A stretch of DNA of 64,000 nt, from the NCBI RefSeq assembly GCF_900105145.1, contig NZ_LT629752.1:3725501-3789500 (forward strand), in the 5' to 3' direction. Source of the DNA: Polaribacter sp. KT25b. Its GTDB lineage: Bacteria > Bacteroidota > Bacteroidia > Flavobacteriales > Flavobacteriaceae. The translations under genes were made by a program, and so were the position numbers. Positions 43,583 through 52,442 of this stretch are shown here, piece after piece. Within the stretch, counting starts at the first letter, position 1. Each line of letters begins with the position of its first letter. Below the pieces are notes generated by a model, which had not been told where the DNA came from, did not search any database, and saw only the letters and a program-made list of their open reading frames with translations.

Positions 43583-44521
43583 TTAAGAACTATGTAATTC
43601 TACTTTCCATTTAAAATCATTAGAGATAAATTTAGCATTTTTTAAAAGTCCTAAACCAATAGAGGATTTATCTATTTTAATAAATTCATTTATGAATTTA
43701 GGAACATTATCTCCAGTCTTTTTTTTGTCATTAGGATTAATTCTATCAGTTATAACGGGAAATTCTGGACGTATCCTTATCCCTGAAAATGGTTTATCAT
43801 CTATTGTTTCATAATCTTGAAAGGAATTAAAATTAATTAAATTTGAATAATTATTTCCAAGAACATCTTTGTATTGAACAAACATTGAATAGACGCCAAA
43901 ATCAATCGGAAATTTAAGAGGTATAATTATCTTTTTATTTTTTGAAATACTAGGATAATATCCAACATCAGAAATACTCCATAAATGATCATCTAACAAG
44001 GATATACCTAATGCCCTTTTCTTGTAAGATTCAGAAATATTTTTTTCAATGTATTTTGAAAATGGATATTCATCTTCAGGAATAAAACAGAAAATGGAAA
44101 TAGCAATATCAAAAGCTACGTTATTAGTTCTATTTTTAATAGTTATACATTTCTCATCATTATTAATTTCTGAATCAAATTCTAAATATGGGAAATTTGT
44201 TAATCGTATTTGCATAGTCATCGATTTCGCCGAATCTTCTTGTGCAATTGCTGTTCTTTTTAATTCTTCTCGAGTATATTTTAATTCTTTTCTTTGCAGA
44301 CTAAGCTCCGTTTTTTGAAGAAAAATAGTATAAATAATGCCTGCTAATGCTAAACCTGAAAAGAGAGAATTAATTCCTCCAAAAGTATCCCCAAAAGATG
44401 CACTTTCTTTCCAGTCTTTAAAAATAAACCAACTTATAAAAGCTGAAATTATCCATAAAAAAAGTATAATTATTATTAGTGTACGAAGTTCTATAACTTT
44501 TTTCTTTTTTTTCTTTTTCAT
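43583..44521 (-). CDS. Membrane-anchored protein with coiled coil, function unknown
   Basis: 312 residues. A very basic start (eight Lys in the first nine residues) precedes two hydrophobic helices (about 13-33 and 48-65), then a coiled coil (70-100, LSLQRKELKYTREELKRTA) and a soluble beta-rich domain. No family was recognised with certainty; the layout is seen in many bacterial accessory proteins. It is unlike its neighbours in lacking conserved motifs and may be an accessory gene. Confidence 0.6.
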   Translation of the reverse strand: MKKKKKKKVIELRTLIIIILFLWIISAFISWFIFKDWKESASFGDTFGGINSLFSGLALAGIIYTIFLQKTELSLQRKELKYTREELKRTAIAQEDSAKSMTMQIRLTNFPYLEFDSEINNDEKCITIKNRTNNVAFDIAISIFCFIPEDEYPFSKYIEKNISESYKKRALGISLLDDHLWSISDVGYYPSISKNKKIIIPLKFPIDFGVYSMFVQYKDVLGNNYSNLINFNSFQDYETIDDKPFSGIRIRPEFPVITDRINPNDKKKTGDNVPKFINEFIKIDKSSIGLGLLKNAKFISNDFKWKVELHSS

Positions 44522-44608
44522 TATCTTGTTTGACTTTATGTATATGTACTAGAAATTCAACGTTAGTTAAAGGTACCTGAAATTAATTTTAGAAACAAAC
44601 TAAATTAA

Positions 44609-44635
44609 TCGTAAAGTTTCAACTAACTTTTACGA
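44609..44635. promoter_or_regulatory. Dyad in the divergent promoter of the AraC-family gene
   Basis: TCGTAAA (44609-44615) and TTTACGA (44629-44635) are perfect 7-bp arms with an inner GTT/AAC pair, 25 nt upstream of the AraC regulator's start. It could be an operator or a leader hairpin. Confidence 0.4.
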
Positions 44636-44659
44636 CCAACCAACAAAACAAACTTAAAT

Positions 44660-45499
44660 TTGGCAATCCAAAACATTACAAAACACTCTTATAAAGATAC
44701 ATTTTCAGTAAGCACAGTTCAGTTCGAAAAAGCTTGTACAATAGATCACTCAGTGCAACAAAACGCCTATTCTATTTATTGGATTCAAGAAGGAAGTGGA
44801 TCTTATAACATCGATTTTGAAAGTTATACTTTTAATGACAATGTGTTGTTCTTTTTATCACCCGGACAAGTATTTACAGTAGATTCCGAACAAATAAAAA
44901 CCGCTTACAAACTAACTTTTGTGCGTGATTTTTACTGCATACAAACCCACGATGCAGAAGTGGCGTGTAACGGAATTCTTTTCAACAATATTTATGAAAC
45001 TCCGTTTGTAAAACCTTGCGAAAAAGACACGGCCAAACTCAACTTTATTCTAGAAAGTTTAATAGAAGAATTTCAGCAAGATGAAACGGCACAATACGAT
45101 ATGTTACAGTCCTATTTGAAACAATTTATTATTTGCGCAGTTCGTGTAAAGAAAGAAAACCATGTTATTAAAGAAGATGTAGAAACGCGTCTTTTTAAAG
45201 ATTTTAGTTTGTTGGTAGAGCAGAATTTTAAAACAATGCATTCTGTAACAGATTATGCGAACAGATTAGGACTTTCGCCAAAATCTATTACCAAACACTT
45301 TCAGAAATTGGGTGCAAAAACACCTTCAGACTTTATTAAAAGCCGTATTTTATTAGAAGCTAAACGTCAATTGATTTATACCGACAAAACGGTAAAAGAA
45401 ATCGCTTTCGAACTTGGTTTTAACGATCCTGCCTACTTTACGCGTTTCTTTACCAAAGCCATTTCAAAATCTCCACTTCAGTTTAAAAAGGAATATTAG
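44660..45499 (+). CDS. AraC-family transcription regulator with cupin sensor domain
   Basis: 279 residues starting at TTG. The N-terminal cupin-like domain (about 1-110, with YWIQEGSGSYNIDFE and FFLSPGQVF) senses a ligand; the C-terminal AraC domain has ADYANRLGLSPKSITKHFQ and VKEIAFELGFNDPAYFTRFF with the final SPLQFKKEY signature. Two promoters downstream (45654 and 46138) share 21-bp-spaced TGTCCA repeats and are its likely targets. Confidence 0.92.
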   Translation: MAIQNITKHSYKDTFSVSTVQFEKACTIDHSVQQNAYSIYWIQEGSGSYNIDFESYTFNDNVLFFLSPGQVFTVDSEQIKTAYKLTFVRDFYCIQTHDAEVACNGILFNNIYETPFVKPCEKDTAKLNFILESLIEEFQQDETAQYDMLQSYLKQFIICAVRVKKENHVIKEDVETRLFKDFSLLVEQNFKTMHSVTDYANRLGLSPKSITKHFQKLGAKTPSDFIKSRILLEAKRQLIYTDKTVKEIAFELGFNDPAYFTRFFTKAISKSPLQFKKEY

Positions 45500-45533
45500 T
45501 CTCTTTCTTTTTTTATAATTAATAATACGTATT

Positions 45534-45629
45534 TGGGCGTGTCCTTTCAGGTCAGGCTTTCACAACTCGCTTTTTAAAGTTTTATAAAACTTTAAAAGAG
45601 CTCAAACAAATTGTTCAATCCTTCACGCG
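45534..45629 (+). repeat. Structured GGGCGT...GTCAGGCTTTC repeat, copy B
   Basis: Second copy of the element at 17849-17938. The outer arms GCGTG (45537-45541) and CACGC (45624-45628) pair perfectly; the inner stem TTTAAAGTTTTA pairs with TAAAACTTTAAA as a perfect 24-bp palindrome. It lies between the AraC gene and its presumed target promoter. Confidence 0.7.
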
Positions 45630-45653
45630 GGCATTTTTACTATAAAAAAACCT

Positions 45654-45711
45654 TGTCCAAACAGTAGGAACTTCTGTCCATTTTTAAAGCTTCATCTCGG
45701 TTGCATCTTTG
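45654..45711 (+). promoter_or_regulatory. AraC-type target promoter 1 (thioredoxin gene)
   Basis: TGTCCA at 45654 and again at 45675 are spaced 21 bp within a block nearly identical to 46138-46164 (shared AAACAGTAGGAACTT core). GCATCTTTG at 45703-45711 is a near match to the Bacteroidetes -7 box TAnnTTTG, and no good -33 TTG is seen, as expected of an activator-dependent promoter. Confidence 0.65.
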
Positions 45712-45782
45712 CAGTGTGAAACAATAACAACACAACAATAAGATAATCATCCTGCTTTAGCAACAATTAAAAATAAGAAAAA

Positions 45783-46097
45783 ATGGAAATCCAATTAGAA
45801 CAAACAGACTTTATCAATGTTATAGAAAATAACGACAATGTATTATTAGATTTTTATGCGGAATGGTGTGGACCTTGTCAGACTTTATTGCCAACAATAC
45901 ACAAATTAGCAGACGAATTAAAAGACGATGTACTCATCAAAAAAGTAAATGTTGATGAATACCCAAAGTTAGCAGCAAAGTTTAATGTTAGAAATATACC
46001 AACGTTACTTTTCTTTAAAAACGGAGAACCGGCAGACAGACATACAGGTTTAATTACAGAAAGAAATTTAAGAAGTAAAATAAACAGGTTAAAATAA
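45783..46097 (+). CDS. trxA: Thioredoxin
   Basis: 104-residue cytoplasmic thioredoxin with active site WCGPC (28-32) and the cis-proline in NIPT. It reduces disulfides of partner proteins. It is the first gene after the AraC-type promoter, so it is probably an inducible thioredoxin working with the AhpD-like protein downstream. The housekeeping thioredoxin is likely elsewhere. Confidence 0.93.
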   Translation: MEIQLEQTDFINVIENNDNVLLDFYAEWCGPCQTLLPTIHKLADELKDDVLIKKVNVDEYPKLAAKFNVRNIPTLLFFKNGEPADRHTGLITERNLRSKINRLK

Positions 46098-46137
46098 AGG
46101 CTGCAACCATCAAAAAAAAAAGACAACTTTTTTACAG

Positions 46138-46195
46138 CGTCCAAACAGTAGGAACTTTTGTCCAATTTTTGAGGTTACTATCGGTTGCATCTTTG
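46138..46195 (+). promoter_or_regulatory. AraC-type target promoter 2 (Cys-rich peptide/AhpD-like genes)
   Basis: CGTCCA at 46138 and TGTCCA at 46159, again 21 bp apart, with the same AAACAGTAGGAACTT core as promoter 1. CGGTTGCATCTTTG follows in the same register, its last nine bases at 46187-46195 forming the -7 region. Confidence 0.65.
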
Positions 46196-46228
46196 GAGTA
46201 TCAAATAATAACAGTTAAAAACAACAAT

Positions 46229-46324
46229 ATGAAAACAATAGAAAACACACAATGTCCAAACTGTTGGGGTTATCAAACATACGATGAGCAAAACCCAGAT
46301 CAACAACTTTGCGAATGCAAATAA
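46229..46324 (+). CDS. Cys-rich 31-residue peptide
   Basis: ATG at 46229 opens a 31-codon frame with CPNCWGYQTYD near residue 9 and a C-terminal CECK, four cysteines that could bind zinc or take part in redox chemistry. It is too short to be found by length. It directly follows the conserved promoter and precedes the AhpD-like gene by 73 nt, which supports its being real. No family name is assigned. Confidence 0.6.
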   Translation: MKTIENTQCPNCWGYQTYDEQNPDQQLCECK

Positions 46325-46397
46325 GACACTGAAACAAGTTCAGCACAAGTAAAAATAAGAGTAAAAATTAATAATAAAACAAATACAAAATATAATT

Positions 46398-46946
46398 ATG
46401 AGCACATTTAACGTACCAACAAAAAACGAAGTATCAGAAAACAACCAAGCAATTTTTAATCAATTAGAAAAAGGATTAGGTTTTGTACCAAATTTATACG
46501 CAGCATTTGCACACAGTGAAACTGCATTGGGTAACTTTTTAGCAATCGGACAAGGAAAAACAAGTTTTTCAGCGAAAGAAAAAGAAGTAATTAATTTAGC
46601 AGTAAGTCAAGTAAACGAATGTGTTTATTGTTTATCTGCACACACTGCAATTGGTAAAATGAATGGTTTTACAGAAGCGCAAATCTTAGAATTAAGAGCT
46701 GGTGAAGCTTCTTTTGATGCAAAATTAGATGCTTTAGCAAAGTTTGCAAGAAGTGTAGCAATTAACAGAGGTTCTGCAACGACAGAAGCAATAGAGAACT
46801 TATATGCAGCAGGTTATACAAAAGGAAACTTAGCAGATTCAATTATCTTAATAGGAGAAATTACAATCACTAATTACTTTCATAAAACAACAGATGTTGC
46901 AGTAGATTTTCCTGTAGCTCAAACATTAGAAGTAGCAACTATATAA
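46398..46946 (+). CDS. Carboxymuconolactone decarboxylase/AhpD-like peroxidase-related protein
   Basis: 182 residues, all-helical AhpD fold. The redox motif CVYCLSAH (CxxC plus the downstream His) is that of AhpD-like alkylhydroperoxidases rather than of true decarboxylases. With thioredoxin nearby as reductant, it probably removes peroxides or similar oxidants. It shares the promoter with the Cys-rich peptide. Confidence 0.9.
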   Translation: MSTFNVPTKNEVSENNQAIFNQLEKGLGFVPNLYAAFAHSETALGNFLAIGQGKTSFSAKEKEVINLAVSQVNECVYCLSAHTAIGKMNGFTEAQILELRAGEASFDAKLDALAKFARSVAINRGSATTEAIENLYAAGYTKGNLADSIILIGEITITNYFHKTTDVAVDFPVAQTLEVATI

Positions 46947-46979
46947 TCAATAATTTAAATAAATAAAACAATAGAAAAC

Positions 46980-47336
46980 ATGAAAAAATTAATAGCAGTA
47001 GTAGTAATCGTATTAGGTTTTGCATTTAACACAAGTGCTCAAGAAGTAAAAACAGTTTCTTTAGAACAAACAAAAGGTGAGTTCACTCAGAAACAACTTA
47101 CTTTATCAGAAGGAACATACATTTTTGAAGTAGCAAACAACAATGTTGGTCATAATGTAGGTTTTGTTTTAGCTCCAAAATCTGATGTAAAAGCTCATAT
47201 TAAAAATGCGTATGTTACTGCACAAGTTAAAAACAACACGAAGGAAACTTCTAAAAAAGTAACACTTAAAAAGGGAGAATATGTGTATTTCTGTCCTTTA
47301 AATCCAACACCACAATATACTTTGATTGTAGAATAA
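46980..47336 (+). CDS. Secreted cupredoxin-like protein
   Basis: 118 residues with a signal peptide (about 1-20, ending NTSAQ). The cupredoxin beta sandwich is suggested by YIFEVANNNVGHNVGF and EYVYFCPLNP. The first His and the Cys of a type 1 copper site are present, but the second His and the Met are not in place (CPLNPTPQYT), so blue-copper binding is doubtful. It follows the AhpD-like gene by 33 nt and ends at a strong terminator. Confidence 0.75.
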   Translation: MKKLIAVVVIVLGFAFNTSAQEVKTVSLEQTKGEFTQKQLTLSEGTYIFEVANNNVGHNVGFVLAPKSDVKAHIKNAYVTAQVKNNTKETSKKVTLKKGEYVYFCPLNPTPQYTLIVE

Positions 47337-47359
47337 TTTTTTTAATTCAAATAGTGATT

Positions 47360-47385
47360 GGCGAGCAGAAATGCTCGCCTTTTTT
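47360..47385 (+). terminator. Rho-independent terminator after the cupredoxin gene
   Basis: GGCGAGCA-gaaa-TGCTCGCC is a perfect 8-bp stem followed by TTTTTT. Related hairpins occur at 49523 and 53020. Confidence 0.9.
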
Positions 47386-47962
47386 AGTTTTTACAACCCC
47401 CTTTTTCTAAGTCAATATTATTTAAAGTTTCCCAAACTTCGTTTGTAAATTCTTTTGGAGAAAAAGTAAATAACAGCACTGTTTTTTTAGCCTTTTTACA
47501 AAAATGACTTTTAATTTTAACGTTTAAAACAAATCTTTTGTTGGTTGCAAAACGATCGAAAGTATGTACTTTTCCTTCAAAAAAAGTAACATTTTTTTTA
47601 CTTTTTACCTTTTTGATTGTTGCTGAAGCTTTTCGTGAATTTGTTTTATCATTTACATCAACTTTATTTAAACTATTAAAGTATTTTTCTAAATCTAGTT
47701 CTAATTCACTTGCAGGGATTTTTCTGTTTACATCAATGCTCCAAGCATACGCATAAGACCAAAAAAAAGTGTGTTCTGGATTTATCCAACCTTTTGGCGG
47801 AAATCTTATATCTCCAACTCCAATATAATTCATATTTCTTGCAGGGAAACGCAATACTTCTTGTCCCCAAGTTGAATCTAGTTGTATTAAATTGAAATCG
47901 CTTTTTTGTCCGAAAGTAAAAATTGAACAAAAGAATAAAATAATGATTAGTAATTTTTTCAT
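47384..47962 (-). CDS. Secreted protein, function unknown
   Basis: 192 residues with a signal peptide (about 1-18, ending FTFGQ). The body has a basic mid-region (KKVKSKKN) and many aromatic residues, probably a small beta-rich domain. No family was recognised. It lies 4 nt after the YceI gene, so the two are co-expressed and may act on the same molecule. Confidence 0.6.
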   Translation of the reverse strand: MKKLLIIILFFCSIFTFGQKSDFNLIQLDSTWGQEVLRFPARNMNYIGVGDIRFPPKGWINPEHTFFWSYAYAWSIDVNRKIPASELELDLEKYFNSLNKVDVNDKTNSRKASATIKKVKSKKNVTFFEGKVHTFDRFATNKRFVLNVKIKSHFCKKAKKTVLLFTFSPKEFTNEVWETLNNIDLEKGGCKN

Positions 47963-47966
47963 CAGA

Positions 47967-48536
47967 TTAAAAGTTTAAAAGTACTTTGAAAGAAATTGCA
48001 TCAGAAATAATTTGATCTTTTATACTTGTTTCTCCTTGAGATTTATAAGTAATTTTAAAATCTGTTCTATCAATTTTTAAACGGGTTTCTAATTGCTTTT
48101 TAGTATCATTTTGTTTTGCTACAAAAAAGACAGATTTTGTTATTTTATTTATGGTTAAATCTGCAGTAATTTGCACAAAACCATCACCAACATATTTTAT
48201 GTTAGTAAATACAATTATTGATGTTGAGTTGTTTTTTACATCAAAAAAATCTTTACTTTTTAAATGTTCTATAAGATCATAAACCCAGGTTTCTTTTTCG
48301 TTAGATTTTATAGAATTCATATCAATAATAAAAGAACCATTTATAATTTTACTGTCTTTTACTACAACTTCGCCTTCTTTAAAATATACAGTTCCATCAT
48401 GGCTACCAAAGCCAAAAAGTTTGCTTCCTTCCCAAGTAATAGTGCTTTTTTTAGTGTTTAGTTTTATCTTTTCTTGTGCATTTATTATTAACGTGAAAAA
48501 ACAGATAATAATTAGTGTAAACATTTTTTTAATCAT
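47967..48536 (-). CDS. YceI family protein
   Basis: 189 residues, signal peptide (about 1-20, ending INAQ). The YceI lipocalin-like barrel is recognised from STITWEGSKLFGFGSHDGTV at the start, IIDMNSIK, and the ISKSVFFVA/DRTDFKITY-type strands. YceI proteins bind isoprenoid or amphiphilic molecules in the periplasm. It heads a two-gene unit. Confidence 0.85.
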   Translation of the reverse strand: MIKKMFTLIIICFFTLIINAQEKIKLNTKKSTITWEGSKLFGFGSHDGTVYFKEGEVVVKDSKIINGSFIIDMNSIKSNEKETWVYDLIEHLKSKDFFDVKNNSTSIIVFTNIKYVGDGFVQITADLTINKITKSVFFVAKQNDTKKQLETRLKIDRTDFKITYKSQGETSIKDQIISDAISFKVLLNF

Positions 48537-48654
48537 AATAGTATTTTAAAGTTTGATGTAAAACTATCTCTACATTAGATAAAAAGTGTCAAAAAAATGT
48601 AAAAGAAGTGTCAATAATTGTAAAAATTGATGGATTTGTTGGTTATTTGTAATT

Positions 48655-49518
48655 ATGAAGCAAAAAAAGAATCTTTTTTTAATTTTACTTTTAGCAATTA
48701 CCGTTTTTGTTTTTTTCAATTTTACTGATTCATCAGATGAAAATAAAGATTTTTCTGAAAGGGTAAAAGTTGCATTAAGAGAAGTTGGTAATCAATTATT
48801 GTTATCTAATGGAGATAGTATTTCTTTAGTTTTACCAGTTAAAGAACATGATAAAAATGAATTTGAAATTTCCTTTGAAAATCAATTAAAATTTATGCCA
48901 AACGATTTGGTTTTAATTGTGAAAAAAGTATTTAAAAAAACAACTTTTTCCAAAAATTATAGAGTTTCCGTAATTAGTAGTTTTGATAGCGAAGTTGCTT
49001 ATAGTTATGAAATAAATGCAGACAAAGAAAAAACTATTATTCCTTGTTCTGGTAGAAATTTACCCAAAAATAGATATACGATTAAAGTTACTTTTTTAGA
49101 AATTAAATCGTCTAATTTTCTTTGGATTTTTTACATATTTATTCCTATAATTTTTGGTGTTTTTTACAAGCGTTTTTTTAAAGTAGAAAAGCAAAAAATG
49201 GTTATAGAAAAAGTTGATAATAATTGTACTGTTTTAGGTAGTTTTATTTTTTATCCGGCCCAAAATAAGTTGGTTAAAAAAGCATCAGAAATTAATTTGT
49301 CTAAGAAAGAATGTGAGTTGTTAGCCATTTTTGTTGCAAATCCAAATCAAGTTATAAAAAGAGAAGAACTTACTAAAAAAGTTTGGGAAGATAATGGTGT
49401 TTTTGTAGGTAGAAGTTTAGATACGTATATTTCTAAACTAAGAAAAAAATTACAAGAAGATAAAAATATTAAACTTACCAATGTTCATGGAGTTGGTTAT
49501 AAATTGGAAATAAAATAA
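48655..49518 (+). CDS. Membrane-bound winged-helix (OmpR/PhoB-type) regulator
   Basis: 287 residues: N-terminal anchor (about 5-20), a periplasmic-like region, a second helix (about 157-172, WIFYIFIPIIFGVF), then a cytoplasmic Trans_reg_C domain (about 195-287, LSKKECELLAIFVANPNQVI and the wing ending VHGVGYKLE). There is no receiver, so it is a ToxR-like one-component regulator. It is divergent from YceI and may control it. Confidence 0.88.
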   Translation: MKQKKNLFLILLLAITVFVFFNFTDSSDENKDFSERVKVALREVGNQLLLSNGDSISLVLPVKEHDKNEFEISFENQLKFMPNDLVLIVKKVFKKTTFSKNYRVSVISSFDSEVAYSYEINADKEKTIIPCSGRNLPKNRYTIKVTFLEIKSSNFLWIFYIFIPIIFGVFYKRFFKVEKQKMVIEKVDNNCTVLGSFIFYPAQNKLVKKASEINLSKKECELLAIFVANPNQVIKREELTKKVWEDNGVFVGRSLDTYISKLRKKLQEDKNIKLTNVHGVGYKLEIK

Positions 49519-49522
49519 AAAA

Positions 49523-49542
49523 GACGAACATTTTTGTTCGCC
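49523..49542 (-). terminator. Terminator of the mbnP/mbnH operon
   Basis: On the minus strand GGCGAACA-aaaa-TGTTCGTC pairs throughout (one G.U) and is followed by a T-rich run; on the plus strand one A x C mismatch remains, so it mainly serves the minus-strand operon. Confidence 0.75.
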
Positions 49543-49551
49543 TTTTAGTTT

Positions 49552-50571
49552 TTAATTATTTAAATTAAAGTTTATATAAATAGATAAAGATTGTTTAGGA
49601 GTAACATTTCCACCAAATAAATTATGTGAAATAGGTAGCGTATAATTTGCCCCAATAATAAAATCTTTGGTCGTTATTTCTGCGCCAAAAGTTCCGTTAA
49701 AAACGTTTCCATCCGTTTTAGGAATTTCTTCTTCATACTGTTCTATTTTATCATAAATATTGCCAGATAGACCTATAAAAGGTAATAATAAATATTTTTC
49801 TTTTGAAATAGCATAAAAGAAATTAGAAGCATAACTAAACTGATTTCCAAACTTATAATCGTTTTTGTTTTCTCCTTTTAAATAATACGTTACACTTGTA
49901 TTTACACCAAATTTATCTGCACCGTAACTATGAGCAAGTGCAAAAATACCATCAAAACTTCCTGTTCCTAATTGAAAACCTGGGTTTACTCTATCAGTTA
50001 AAATTTGTTCGAATTTACCTGTTGGTAATTTTGTTCCTAAACCAATTTCTAAAGAATGACCAGAAGCTTCTTTTTGCACATTTGTATATAATTTGGCTTT
50101 TTCTTTATCAACTTTTTTAAAGAATTTAATTTTGTACCAACCCATAATAGTTGCATCACCAAAACCATTAATATTTTCTTCTCTATCTGTATATTTTCTC
50201 TTTAAATCTTGATAAGGTAAAATGGCACTCACATAAAAATTGTCGGTTACAGGAACTCTTCCCCAAAGTTGATAAGTATGAAAGTTTTCTGTACTTGTTG
50301 GCGAATTTGAGAAAATTCCGTCTTTAGATTCAAATGTTTGATAAATATAACGAATACCAACAAAGCTGGCGTTGTTTAAAGTTCCTAAACCAAAAGAACC
50401 ACTGCTTGTTGAGCATCCGCATAAATCGCAAAAGAAAAACTCAAAAGAATCTGGCTCGTGATTAGAGCAAATTTTAAAATTATGATTTGCAAAATTTTGA
50501 AAAGCAAGCAATACAAATCCTAAAAATACTATTGATTTTTTTATTTTAATATTCAGCAAAACGCTCATCAT
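49552..50571 (-). CDS. Outer-membrane protein of the MbnP/MbnH copper operon
   Basis: 339 residues with a signal peptide (about 10-28) and a beta-barrel body (Gly/aromatic-rich strands, typical GLGTKLPTGKFE loop), of the type annotated as transporter. A Cys cluster near residue 50 (FFCDLCGCSTSSG) could bind metal. Its start overlaps the end of the peroxidase gene by 26 nt, so it is the last gene of the operon. A later non-ATG start is possible. Confidence 0.7.
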   Translation of the reverse strand: MMSVLLNIKIKKSIVFLGFVLLAFQNFANHNFKICSNHEPDSFEFFFCDLCGCSTSSGSFGLGTLNNASFVGIRYIYQTFESKDGIFSNSPTSTENFHTYQLWGRVPVTDNFYVSAILPYQDLKRKYTDREENINGFGDATIMGWYKIKFFKKVDKEKAKLYTNVQKEASGHSLEIGLGTKLPTGKFEQILTDRVNPGFQLGTGSFDGIFALAHSYGADKFGVNTSVTYYLKGENKNDYKFGNQFSYASNFFYAISKEKYLLLPFIGLSGNIYDKIEQYEEEIPKTDGNVFNGTFGAEITTKDFIIGANYTLPISHNLFGGNVTPKQSLSIYINFNLNN

Positions 50572-51595
50572 TTAAAAATGTATTATCTGTTAATGTGTTT
50601 AAAAAAGCAATTAAAGCAGTTTTTTCATCCGTAGTTAAATCAATACCTAAGCTACCATCTTCTTTTATTAATAATGGATCTACGATTCCACCATTTTCTG
50701 TCATTCCATCCGTATAAAAATTAAGAACATCTTCTAAAGTTCCGAATCTACCATCGTGCATATAAGGAAATGATAATGCTACATTTCGTAAACTTGGTAC
50801 TCTAAATTTATAAAAATCGGCTTCGTAACCAGAAACACGTTTTCTGCCTTCTTCCTCTGGAAATTTAGAATTGTAAGGAACGCCGTTATTTCTATAGGTT
50901 TTATCAGTAAATAATGCACCAGAATGACAAGTAGCACATTTATTAGTAAAGATTTCTAAACCCTTATTTTCTTCTGATGTAAAAGCTGTATTATCTTCGT
51001 TTCTAACTACTTTATCATATTTAGAATTGCCAGAAATCATAGTTACCATAAATTGAGAAAGTGCTTTTAACATTCTTTCTGATGTAACTTCTGCATCTCC
51101 ATACGCCTTGGTAAATAACGGTTCATATTCAGAATAAGAGCTTAATTTTGCTAAAATTGAAGGAATAGTTTCATTCATTTCTACCTCACTTGTAATAGGA
51201 ATTATTGGTTGCAAGTCTAAATGAATTGCTGCTCCATCCCAAGTAAATTCTGTAAAAAAAGCTAAATTCTGAATTGGTTGTGCATTTCTAAAACCAATTG
51301 CACCATCAACTCCATGACTAACTGTATGGCCATGATGTGTAAAAGCAGAAGCTTGTTCATGGCAAAATCCGCAAGCAATAATTCCATCAGAAGCTAATCG
51401 TCCTTCATAAAATAATTTTTTACCCAAAGCAACACCTTCTTCTGTTAAAGGATTTTTAGATAAATTGTATTCTAATTGCGGAAAATTACTTGGAATTTCT
51501 AAATCTATATAAGTAGGGATTGCAGTATACACATCTTCTTTATCACAAGAAATGAGTGTGCAAATTCCTAAAAATAGTATAATTATTTTTCTCAT
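50546..51595 (-). CDS. Diheme cytochrome c peroxidase of MauG/MbnH type (lipoprotein)
   Basis: 349 residues with lipobox LISC. Two c-type heme motifs are seen, CGFCHEQ (about 76-80) and CATCHSG (about 220-224), with the distal FPYMHDGRFGTLEDVL region. In methanotrophs the homologue MbnH oxidises a tryptophan of its partner MbnP to kynurenine, creating a copper site. The gene lies next to an MbnP homologue, so the same reaction is probable. Confidence 0.9.
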   Translation of the reverse strand: MRKIIILFLGICTLISCDKEDVYTAIPTYIDLEIPSNFPQLEYNLSKNPLTEEGVALGKKLFYEGRLASDGIIACGFCHEQASAFTHHGHTVSHGVDGAIGFRNAQPIQNLAFFTEFTWDGAAIHLDLQPIIPITSEVEMNETIPSILAKLSSYSEYEPLFTKAYGDAEVTSERMLKALSQFMVTMISGNSKYDKVVRNEDNTAFTSEENKGLEIFTNKCATCHSGALFTDKTYRNNGVPYNSKFPEEEGRKRVSGYEADFYKFRVPSLRNVALSFPYMHDGRFGTLEDVLNFYTDGMTENGGIVDPLLIKEDGSLGIDLTTDEKTALIAFLNTLTDNTFLNDERFAEY

Positions 51596-51647
51596 AATTA
51601 AAGTGAAAACGTAACCAGCAAAAGCACTGGTTACGTTTTTTAAAAGA

Positions 51648-52430
51648 TTAATTATGTACGTGATCTATTGTAAACATGCTGTTTACATTTGTAGCAATTT
51701 GTGGCGATTTTACAGCATCTACATGAATTTGAGCAGCATCGTCTAACAAAAAAGTTGTTGTACCAGACAAAACATTAGAAAGATCTGCAACTACATGAAT
51801 TTCTGGTGTTAAATCTGTTCTTACTCTTGCAGAGTTTGTTAAATCTAACGTAATTTCTTTATAGTTATCTAAAGAACTACCATGGCTTCCCATATGAAAA
51901 GCAAAAGCAGTTTCTGTAGTTGTTGCATCAGAAGTATAAAGACCTTCATATACAAAAAACTTATAACCAGCTTGCCAAGACCACATCATTCCAGCATCTT
52001 GTGCTAAAGTTAAAAAGTCTCCTTGATCAGTTGCGCCTTCTAAATATTTTTCTTGATCTACACCAATTCCAAATGTAATTTTAGTGTAGTTTGCAGCAGG
52101 AATATTAGAAAGTGTTATAAATTGAGAATCTGTATCTGCTTCTGATACAATAAAATAAGATTCTTCTTTTGGATATGTAAAAATAACGCCCTCTTCATTT
52201 TCTAAACGAATGTTACTTACAATGTATTTTACATCAGAAATTTTAATTTCTTCTGTGTCGTTTGCTAAATAAGTGGCTGTACTTAATAATAAATCTGATG
52301 TAAGGTATGAGTTATCAAACTCTACAGAAACTGATCCTTCTCCTGTTATCATCTCTTCATCTTCGTTAGATGAACATGCTGTAATTGACATTGCAATAAA
52401 ACATGCAACGATATATTTTGTGATTTTCAT
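51648..52430 (-). CDS. MbnP-family copper-binding lipoprotein
   Basis: 260 residues, lipobox SITAC. Family features are ITFGIGVDQE and the region MMWSWQAGYKFFVYEG, which carries tryptophans suitable for oxidation to kynurenine by the MbnH-like enzyme encoded next. HMGSHGSS offers further histidine ligands. It is probably a periplasmic copper carrier. A dyad (52443-52463) lies just before its start. Confidence 0.88.
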   Translation of the reverse strand: MKITKYIVACFIAMSITACSSNEDEEMITGEGSVSVEFDNSYLTSDLLLSTATYLANDTEEIKISDVKYIVSNIRLENEEGVIFTYPKEESYFIVSEADTDSQFITLSNIPAANYTKITFGIGVDQEKYLEGATDQGDFLTLAQDAGMMWSWQAGYKFFVYEGLYTSDATTTETAFAFHMGSHGSSLDNYKEITLDLTNSARVRTDLTPEIHVVADLSNVLSGTTTFLLDDAAQIHVDAVKSPQIATNVNSMFTIDHVHN

Positions 52431-52442
52431 AATTTTCTTTTT

